Source: Thiotrichaceae bacterium (GTDB lineage Bacteria > Pseudomonadota > Gammaproteobacteria > Thiotrichales > Thiotrichaceae). From it: a stretch of 5,422 nucleotides of DNA. The notes below the pieces were generated by a model. The model saw only the letters and a list, made by a program, of their open reading frames with translations. It was not told where the DNA came from and did no database searches. The translations under genes were made by a program, and so were the position numbers. This document shows, piece by piece, positions 1 through 4,516 of this stretch. The DNA is taken from the NCBI GenBank assembly GCA_027008665.1, contig JALVEA010000036.1, positions 1 through 5,422 of the forward strand, given 5' to 3'. The number at the start of each line of letters is the position of its first letter. Position 1 is the stretch's first letter.

Positions 1-2
1 CT

Positions 3-272
3 TATTTGGGTGTTGAATATTCAAGTAAAAAGAAGAGTAATTATTATTATGGTGTTGCTGAAAAGGAATCAACAATTAATAGAAGCAGTTATACTGTTGG
101 TAATACAATAAATCCCTATATTGGAATAAAAACAGCTTATAAAATAAATAAAAAATGGTCTCTATCGGGAAAGGTAGAATATCAATATTTAGATAAAAAA
201 ATATCCAATAGTCCTATTATTAATAAAAATAATAAATCCTCAATCGCAATGGGAGTTTTATATTCATGGTAA
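3..272 (+). CDS. MipA/OmpV family outer-membrane protein, C-terminal part only
   Basis: This is the last 89 codons of a gene whose start lies before the window. The frame is open to the left edge, so the TTG at position 6 is an internal codon and not the start. Visible residues follow the C-terminal pattern of MipA/OmpV beta-barrels: a YYGV strand near the left end, then alternating short strands with a Y-x-G pattern, a 'KWSLSG' turn and strand, 'YQYL', 'NSPII', and a last strand ending in Y-S-W. A terminal aromatic residue is the usual signal for barrel insertion by the BAM complex. Family members sit in the outer membrane; MipA itself is known as a scaffold between murein synthase and hydrolase, but that role cannot be assumed here. 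The stop codon lies inside the start of the next gene (7-nt overlap), so the two are probably translated together. The family call is by eye from a fragment. Confidence 0.72.
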   Translation, partial: YLGVEYSSKKKSNYYYGVAEKESTINRSSYTVGNTINPYIGIKTAYKINKKWSLSGKVEYQYLDKKISNSPIINKNNKSSIAMGVLYSW

Positions 273-1078
273 CTCATTATAAAAATACGTGGCTATTTTA
301 CAGCCTTGCAACCCTTATTCCTTGGTCTTTTTGGTTTATTGCTGGGTATCTTAGTCATCTTGACGATTCCTATATGGATCTCGTTAGTGTATTAGGATTT
401 ATAGGGCTATTAAGTCCTGTCATCATTGCATTTTGGTTGATTTCTAAAAATGCTGAATTAAAAAAAGATGTATTGAAGCGATTTTTTAATTTTAGTTCGA
501 TTAAACCTATTTATTTTTTATTGGCGTTGTGTTTAATGCCTTTTAGCATTTTATTTGCTCAAGCAATCTCTTTATTATTTGGCTATAGTGCTTCTCAGTT
601 TGTGATAACAGGAAGTTACACTTTTTCATCGGGTGTTTTCCCTGTATTATTTTTATTGATTGCTGCTCCTATTATTGAGGAATTAGCATGGCATTCTTAT
701 GCTACCGATGCATTACGCAATAAATTTAATCTCCTAAATACTTCATTAATTTTTGCTTTATTTTGGGGAATTTGGCATATCCCTCTTTCATCTATCAACC
801 ATTATTATCAAAGTAATATGATTGAAACAGGCTGGGTACACGGTGTTAATTTTTTAGTTAGCATATTCCCCTTTGTGATAATTATGAATTGGCTTTACTA
901 TAAAACGGGAAGGAATATTATTATTCCTATTATTTTTCATATAACAGCAGGATATTTTAATGAAATATTTGCAACAGACCCTGATAGTAAAATCATTCAA
1001 ACTTTGTTATTGATTTTATTTGCCTCTTGGTTGGTGTGGAGGGAGAGAAGTTTCTTTTTTGAGCGTCATTATTATTGA
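266..1078 (+). CDS. CPBP (CAAX/Abi type) intramembrane metalloprotease
   Basis: A 270-residue, very hydrophobic protein with about seven or eight membrane segments (approximately 9-28, 38-60, 80-106, 122-137, 157-175, 193-212, 217-231, 243-258). The CPBP active-site motifs appear in order: E138-E139-L-A-W-H143 (motif 1, usually EExxxR), W167-G-I-W-H171 (motif 2, usually FxxxH) and H225 followed by N232 (motif 3). In this family the glutamates and histidines form the site for zinc or water activation within the inner membrane. Bacterial members act in peptide maturation, bacteriocin immunity or sorting, and the substrate here is unknown. The arginine of motif 1 is a histidine, which may be a subfamily trait. 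The ATG is preceded by GGGAG at 251-255 (10-nt gap) and overlaps the preceding stop by 7 nt, favouring coupling to the MipA/OmpV gene. The gene ends 19 nt before the end of the convergent kinase-like gene, with no clear terminator between them. Confidence 0.85.
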   Translation: MVTHYKNTWLFYSLATLIPWSFWFIAGYLSHLDDSYMDLVSVLGFIGLLSPVIIAFWLISKNAELKKDVLKRFFNFSSIKPIYFLLALCLMPFSILFAQAISLLFGYSASQFVITGSYTFSSGVFPVLFLLIAAPIIEELAWHSYATDALRNKFNLLNTSLIFALFWGIWHIPLSSINHYYQSNMIETGWVHGVNFLVSIFPFVIIMNWLYYKTGRNIIIPIIFHITAGYFNEIFATDPDSKIIQTLLLILFASWLVWRERSFFFERHYY

Positions 1079-1097
1079 AATAATTAATAGATCAATT

Positions 1098-2699
1098 TTA
1101 TTGCTGATAAGGAAAGGAAACCCAAACAATGGCGCTTTTACCGTCTTCCCTTGGTGTGAGTTTTAAGATAGCGTTATTTTGCTCTATTAATTCACTCAGC
1201 CCGATAAGCGCTTCGTCAGCATAAAGAGCCTCAATATTGTCATATCCTGCAAGACTTAAACACAAATTGGCATAGTGTCCTGTTGCCCATGTTTTTATAA
1301 AAATACTTTCATCACCTTGTTTCCATGTGCTTGCTGATTGCTGTAATAGCTTTGATGTTATCTGGTACAAGTCAATAGAGCTGGCTTGAATAGCAGGTAC
1401 AGAGCTTAATTGTTTATTGTAGATAATAGATGGATTGTTTTCAGAAGAAACTGCTTCAAATGCAGATTGAATAATATGATTAAAATCAAAACTCACTTGT
1501 TTATTTTTATTTTGCTTTGGATTAATCAAGGTATTTAATTCATAGATATTGCTATATAACTCATCCATATCATTAATTAATAGATTAAATTTATTTTTAT
1601 ATTGTGATGAGAAATTATTTGTTTTTACATTTTTTAAAAATGAAATATGCTTGGCTAATGCAGGCATACTGCTATTTAGATGTTTAAAGGTATTTAGGCT
1701 AAGTTGTCCTGAAGCTGATTGAAGCCCTGTTTGTTGCATATTTTTATTTACTTTTTCTATTTTTTCTTCAGCCTGTAATAACTGTTGTTGTATCGCTTTA
1801 TTTTGTGTATTAGCCAGTAATATTTTAGAGGCACTTTTACGTAAATGAAGTAAAAACCACAATAATAATGCTAATAACATCGCAACACCTACAAGCATTA
1901 TATTTTGCCATTTTTTAATGCCTTGTTGTAGAGTCTCTTGTGAATTCATGTATTGATTTACAAGTTGATTTGATTCCTCTGCAATATCAATCGACATAGC
2001 ACTGTGCAACATTCTGTCAACCTTGGGTTTATATTTAACAATCAAGTTTGCATGAGTCAGATAATCTTGTATTTTATTTTTGATTTCATCATTATGATGA
2101 GCATTATTGTTTTGACGCTGTAATTGGGTTAGTTGTTTTTTTACGGCTTCTAGGTTGCGTATATTGATTAAATATTGACTGGTTAATAATTGCGACATCA
2201 TCAATAATGCGCTTGTCTTTTTATTATCTAACAGTTGTTGTGAAGCTAAAGCTTGATATGCTATTTCTCCAGCCTCAGGTAGATAACGCACCGAATTACG
2301 CAAAATAGCCTGTTCTGATTTATAGCGTTCTACCGCTTCATTTTTTGTTGCAAAAGAATGTTTGTAAATTTGATATTGTTTAGCCGTTTTTGTGCCAACT
2401 ACTTTTTCATCCGACATTCCCTGTTGCTCAAGGGAGCTTAAAGCTTGACGTATTTTAGCCATATCCTGTGCTAGTTGATCAAAATCTTGCAAGCTATAGC
2501 TATGTGTCTTTAGAATATTTTTACTCCATTCGGTATCTAATTGTTGTAATGTATTTAATGTTACTATATTTTTTTCAAAAACATTGTTGTTATTGGCTTT
2601 ATTAATAAAATAATACGCAATACTAATAATTGCTATTGATAGCAAACTAAGTAGTAGCACTAAGGTTATTGCAAAACTAAACCCTTTTTTTAATTGCAT
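1098..2699 (-). CDS. Membrane histidine-kinase-like sensor with DAHL-type domain; ATPase domain degenerate
   Basis: A 533-residue inner-membrane protein. A basic N-terminus leads into a membrane segment at about 9-32. A long helical periplasmic region follows (about 40-262) with patterns typical of DAHL (double all-helical ligand-binding) sensor domains: L-D-x-E-W near 54-58, 'NILK' at 61-64, and 'RNSVRYLP' at 134-141. A second membrane segment (about 267-286) is followed by a coiled coil (about 290-325). Next comes a HisKA-like helix pair in which H340 is the only plausible phospho-acceptor (context K-H-L-N-S-S-M-P). The C-terminal 130 residues resemble a shrunken HATPase. At the N-box, asparagines are replaced (K450, Q454). 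No DxGxG motif is present near 480-490, and the lid is missing. The tail 'GLSELIEQNNAILKL' through 'VWVSFP' still fits the end of the fold. ATP binding is therefore unlikely. The start overlaps the peroxidase stop as TAATG, with GAGGG 7 nt upstream, so the two are co-translated. No response regulator is in the window. Confidence 0.8.
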   Translation of the reverse strand: MQLKKGFSFAITLVLLLSLLSIAIISIAYYFINKANNNNVFEKNIVTLNTLQQLDTEWSKNILKTHSYSLQDFDQLAQDMAKIRQALSSLEQQGMSDEKVVGTKTAKQYQIYKHSFATKNEAVERYKSEQAILRNSVRYLPEAGEIAYQALASQQLLDNKKTSALLMMSQLLTSQYLINIRNLEAVKKQLTQLQRQNNNAHHNDEIKNKIQDYLTHANLIVKYKPKVDRMLHSAMSIDIAEESNQLVNQYMNSQETLQQGIKKWQNIMLVGVAMLLALLLWFLLHLRKSASKILLANTQNKAIQQQLLQAEEKIEKVNKNMQQTGLQSASGQLSLNTFKHLNSSMPALAKHISFLKNVKTNNFSSQYKNKFNLLINDMDELYSNIYELNTLINPKQNKNKQVSFDFNHIIQSAFEAVSSENNPSIIYNKQLSSVPAIQASSIDLYQITSKLLQQSASTWKQGDESIFIKTWATGHYANLCLSLAGYDNIEALYADEALIGLSELIEQNNAILKLTPREDGKSAIVWVSFPYQQ

Positions 2700-3739
2700 T
2701 ATTTAACCCTCTTTTTTAGAGCTGGATGTTCGCCAACTAATGTTTTAATAAAATGTACAATCGCTTCTTTGTCTTTATCAGGTGCTTTACGTCCAAGCTG
2801 ATGTTTAAACATGATATCAACCGCATCCCTTAATGTTTTTGCTTTTCCATTATGCAAATAAGGAGCGGTTAGAGCTGCCATGCGTAATGAAGGTACTTTA
2901 AAACGGTGCATATCCTGTGGGTTACCCGTGACATTAAAACGTCCTTTATCGGCTGTTGTAATTTTTCCTTGTTTTTCAAAATAAGAGTCAACAACACCAA
3001 ATACCTGATACATATTTCCACCTACATTGGCACCTTGATGACAAGAGGCGCAACCATAATGTTTAAACAGGCGATAACCTTCTTTTGCCTGTTCATCAAT
3101 CGCTTTTTGATCACCTTTAAGGTAGCGATCAAAAGGTGAGTTAATCGTCACCAATGAACGCTCAAATTCAGCAATAGCATCTTTAATGTGCTCGCGGGAA
3201 ATGGCATCTTTTTTTTCTTTATAGACCATTGCGAATTGGGCAGGATAAGTAGCATCTTTATAAAGTTTCACAATCACTTCTGGCCACAATGACCCCATTT
3301 CAACTTTTGCTTGTACAGGTCCATCCACTTGTTCGCTCAGAGTTTCGGCGCGTCCATCCCAAAACTGTCTAAATAACAGCCCGCTATTATAAACGGTTGG
3401 CGAATTAACAGCGCCAATACCGCCTTTAATCCCTATTGACAGCGCTTTGTTATCCGCTCCACCTAAGGCAAGATTATGACAACCCGCACAAGCTAGTGTA
3501 TTGTCTTTTGACAAACGAACATCGTGAAATAAACGTTCGCCTAGCTTCACCTTCAGAGTATCAAGATCTTTAGGAGCCTCTAAAGGTTTAAGTGGCTCAT
3601 TATCTGCGTATGTATTTAAAAATAAGCCTAAGAGTGAGATAAAAAATAAAATAAAAAAAATATATTTATACTGTTTTTTAAATTTTTTTATGGGTGATTC
3701 ACAAGCATTGTGAGAGTCAAGATGTGATGTTATTGTCAC
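2699..3739 (-). CDS. Diheme cytochrome c peroxidase (CcpA/MauG superfamily), membrane-targeted
   Basis: A 346-residue protein expected to reduce hydrogen peroxide to water in the periplasm using electrons from small cytochromes. The N-terminus has about 25 polar or basic residues and a hydrophobic helix (about 26-42), then T-Y-A at 43-45, which may be a signal peptidase site; otherwise it is an anchor. Two heme c sites are present: C84-A-G-C-H88 (peroxidatic heme) and C230-A-S-C-H234 (electron-transfer heme). Other family landmarks are 'FWDGRAETL' (126-134), Q137 and E147, which align with the catalytic Gln104 and Glu114 of the Pseudomonas enzyme, 'SPFDRYLKGD' (201-210), 'VPSLR' (282-286), and M310 as likely distal ligand of the second heme. 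The position of the classical loop His71 is I104. The start is GTG. No ATG, GTG or TTG in frame lies between it and the upstream stop, or soon after it. A weak GCGGAA lies about 8 nt before it. It is the first gene of a TAATG-coupled pair with the kinase-like gene. Confidence 0.92.
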   Translation of the reverse strand: MTITSHLDSHNACESPIKKFKKQYKYIFFILFFISLLGLFLNTYADNEPLKPLEAPKDLDTLKVKLGERLFHDVRLSKDNTLACAGCHNLALGGADNKALSIGIKGGIGAVNSPTVYNSGLLFRQFWDGRAETLSEQVDGPVQAKVEMGSLWPEVIVKLYKDATYPAQFAMVYKEKKDAISREHIKDAIAEFERSLVTINSPFDRYLKGDQKAIDEQAKEGYRLFKHYGCASCHQGANVGGNMYQVFGVVDSYFEKQGKITTADKGRFNVTGNPQDMHRFKVPSLRMAALTAPYLHNGKAKTLRDAVDIMFKHQLGRKAPDKDKEAIVHFIKTLVGEHPALKKRVK

Positions 3740-3779
3740 AGGGAGTTTCCGCCATCGGTGTTGTTGTAATCGGTAGTAA

Positions 3780-3797
3780 ATTATAGCTTAAATTATA
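3780..3797 (-). promoter_or_regulatory. Candidate -10 elements for the peroxidase/kinase-like operon
   Basis: Two perfect TATAAT hexamers lie on the minus strand at 3797-3792 and 3785-3780, about 40-60 nt upstream of the GTG start. Neither has a recognisable TTGACA-like -35 at 16-18 nt. If either is used, transcription would start near 3785 or 3773, and lack of a -35 would suggest dependence on an activator. The region is very AT-rich, so chance matches are possible. Confidence 0.35.
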
Positions 3798-3817
3798 AAC
3801 ATTTTTATTAAAAGCAG

Positions 3818-3838
3818 ATAACTTGTCGATATAGTTAT
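3818..3838. promoter_or_regulatory. Inverted repeat, possible activator site upstream of the peroxidase promoter
   Basis: ATAACT (3818-3823) and AGTTAT (3833-3838) are perfect inverted arms separated by 9 nt. The centre at 3828 would lie near -43 relative to a start at about 3785, the usual place for an activator touching RNA polymerase. The half-site matches no regulator I recognise. The arms are short and AT-rich, so this is only suggestive. Confidence 0.22.
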
Positions 3839-3892
3839 TAAATGATAGATATTTTTTTATGGAATATTAGAAAGATGGCGTTGCTTAATATA

Positions 3893-4132
3893 TTAGGAAT
3901 TTTTATTTTCCTTTTTTAGTTTTTCATCATTTTTTCTCATCATCTGAAAGGTTAAATACATTTTTGAAGGTGCTAGTAATAGCAGACCAATTGCAATCAG
4001 CAAAGCAAGTAACATAAAACCACCACCAGAAGCTACATTAGTAAAGGTTGCTAAGCCAACCCCAGTTACAACCATAATTAAACCTATTATCATCACACTG
4101 TATACAATGCGGTTTAGCTTTTCTTCTGTCAT
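3893..4132 (-). CDS. Small two-helix membrane protein, unknown function
   Basis: A 79-residue protein that I do not assign to a family. It has a short charged N-terminus (MTEEKLNR), a first membrane helix at about 10-30, a short glycine-rich turn (S35-G-G-G38), a second helix at about 39-55, then 'APSKMY' (54-59) and a highly charged lysine-rich C-terminal tail. By the positive-inside rule the tail, and probably the N-terminus, would be in the cytoplasm. Coding is well supported: the ATG is preceded by AAGGAG (4140-4145) at a 7-nt gap, and the composition is typical of a real membrane protein. A TTGACA element lies further upstream. It reads the same way as the peroxidase operon 153 nt downstream, but that gap contains separate -10-like elements. 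Co-transcription is possible but not shown. Confidence 0.75.
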   Translation of the reverse strand: MTEEKLNRIVYSVMIIGLIMVVTGVGLATFTNVASGGGFMLLALLIAIGLLLLAPSKMYLTFQMMRKNDEKLKKENKNS

Positions 4133-4172
4133 AAGACTGCTCCTTTTTAGTTTTTTTATCAGTAAAGCATCC

Positions 4173-4202
4173 TTAAAAGCTTATTGCGATGAGGATTGTC
4201 AA
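4173..4202 (-). promoter_or_regulatory. Candidate sigma-70 promoter for the small membrane protein
   Basis: On the minus strand a perfect TTGACA (4202-4197) is followed after 18 nt by TTTTAA (4178-4173), a poor -10. The transcript would start about 35 nt before the ATG, leaving a short leader that carries the AAGGAG ribosome-binding site. The -35 is convincing; the -10 is weak. Confidence 0.4.
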
Positions 4203-4210
4203 ATGATTAG

Positions 4211-4228
4211 CAATTAAAAAGTTAATTG
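4211..4228. promoter_or_regulatory. 18-nt palindrome, possible operator
   Basis: Perfect 7-bp arms CAATTAA (4211-4217) and TTAATTG (4222-4228) flank AAAG. It lies 8 nt upstream of the TTGACA of the leftward promoter candidate, a position suited to a dimeric regulator or to an AT-rich upstream element. No known motif is recognised. Confidence 0.3.
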
Positions 4229-4303
4229 GTGACTATGAAGTGCTTTCCTAGTGCCAAAACTTCAGCCGCCTACTATTCAGACGCTTGACTCAACGGGGTT
4301 TGT

Positions 4304-4317
4304 AACGTCGAAACGTT
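4304..4317. repeat. Short hairpin in the intergenic GC-rich block
   Basis: AACGT (4304-4308) and ACGTT (4313-4317) are inverted arms around CGAA. It lies about 55 nt before the much stronger hairpin at 4372-4396, within the same compositionally distinct block, so both may belong to one structured or repeated element. Confidence 0.3.
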
Positions 4318-4371
4318 TTAAAGAAGTCTTGCAGGAAAGTGTGTGGCTTTGTTGTGTTTTAGCCAAACGTG

Positions 4372-4396
4372 TGGGCGGGTTTACAAAACCCGCCCA
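4372..4396. repeat. Strong GC-rich hairpin, intergenic repeat or terminator-like
   Basis: TGGGCGGGTTT (4372-4382) and AAACCCGCCCA (4386-4396) form a perfect 11-bp stem with an ACA loop. The stem is rich in G and C in otherwise AT-rich DNA. On the plus strand only a short run of four T follows a few bases later; on the minus strand no T run follows. It is therefore a poor match to a simple Rho-independent terminator, and no gene ends just before it on either strand. An extragenic palindromic repeat is the likelier reading. Confidence 0.7.
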
Positions 4397-4438
4397 GCTA
4401 GTTTTCTGCTGATGAGACCCAGAGAAAAAATATTTATA

Positions 4439-4468
4439 TTCACATATTAATCTCATAGAAGTTATGCT
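4439..4468 (+). promoter_or_regulatory. Candidate sigma-70 promoter for the efflux adaptor
   Basis: TTCACA (4439-4444, five of six bases of the -35 consensus) is followed after 18 nt by TATGCT (4463-4468, four of six of the -10). It would give a leader of about 40 nt before the ATG at 4517. It is moderate in quality but correctly placed. Confidence 0.32.
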
Positions 4469-4516
4469 GTCATCCAGCTTATTATCCACACTCTGTCTTT
4501 GAATGGTGACTGATCA

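Larger units (their letters stand above)
4133..4516. other. Gene-free divergent intergenic region
   Basis: This 384-nt stretch separates the leftward small membrane gene from the rightward adaptor gene. Its left part is AT-rich and carries a TTGACA-type promoter candidate and an 18-nt palindrome. Its middle (about 4260-4412) is clearly richer in G and C, holds a strong hairpin, and stays open in one frame on each strand without a convincing ribosome-binding site. Its right part is AT-rich and carries a plus-strand promoter candidate. I see no RNA gene here that I can name. Confidence 0.6.

Noticed and set aside
1060..1078. ATTATT/AATAAT inverted repeat at the end of the protease gene as a terminator
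   Set aside because: The stem is only A-T pairs with a 2-nt loop, lies over the stop codon, and lacks a GC-rich stem and a T run.
2906..3139. Plus-strand 77-codon frame
   Set aside because: It lies wholly inside and antisense to the peroxidase gene, between its conserved motifs, and has no family resemblance.
3886..3895. TAATATATTA palindrome at the stop of the small membrane gene
   Set aside because: A 10-nt palindrome in AT-rich DNA is expected by chance and has no supporting context.
4372..4396. Strong hairpin as a Rho-independent terminator
   Set aside because: No adequate T run follows on either strand and no gene ends just upstream, so it was listed as a repeat.
4251..4412. Plus-strand GTG-started frame of about 53 codons through the same block
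   Set aside because: There is no ribosome-binding site before the GTG, and the opposite strand is equally open, which is typical of repeat DNA.
4277..4489. Minus-strand 70-codon open frame in the intergenic region
   Set aside because: It runs through the hairpin block, has no convincing ribosome-binding site and resembles no protein I know; better explained as repeat DNA.
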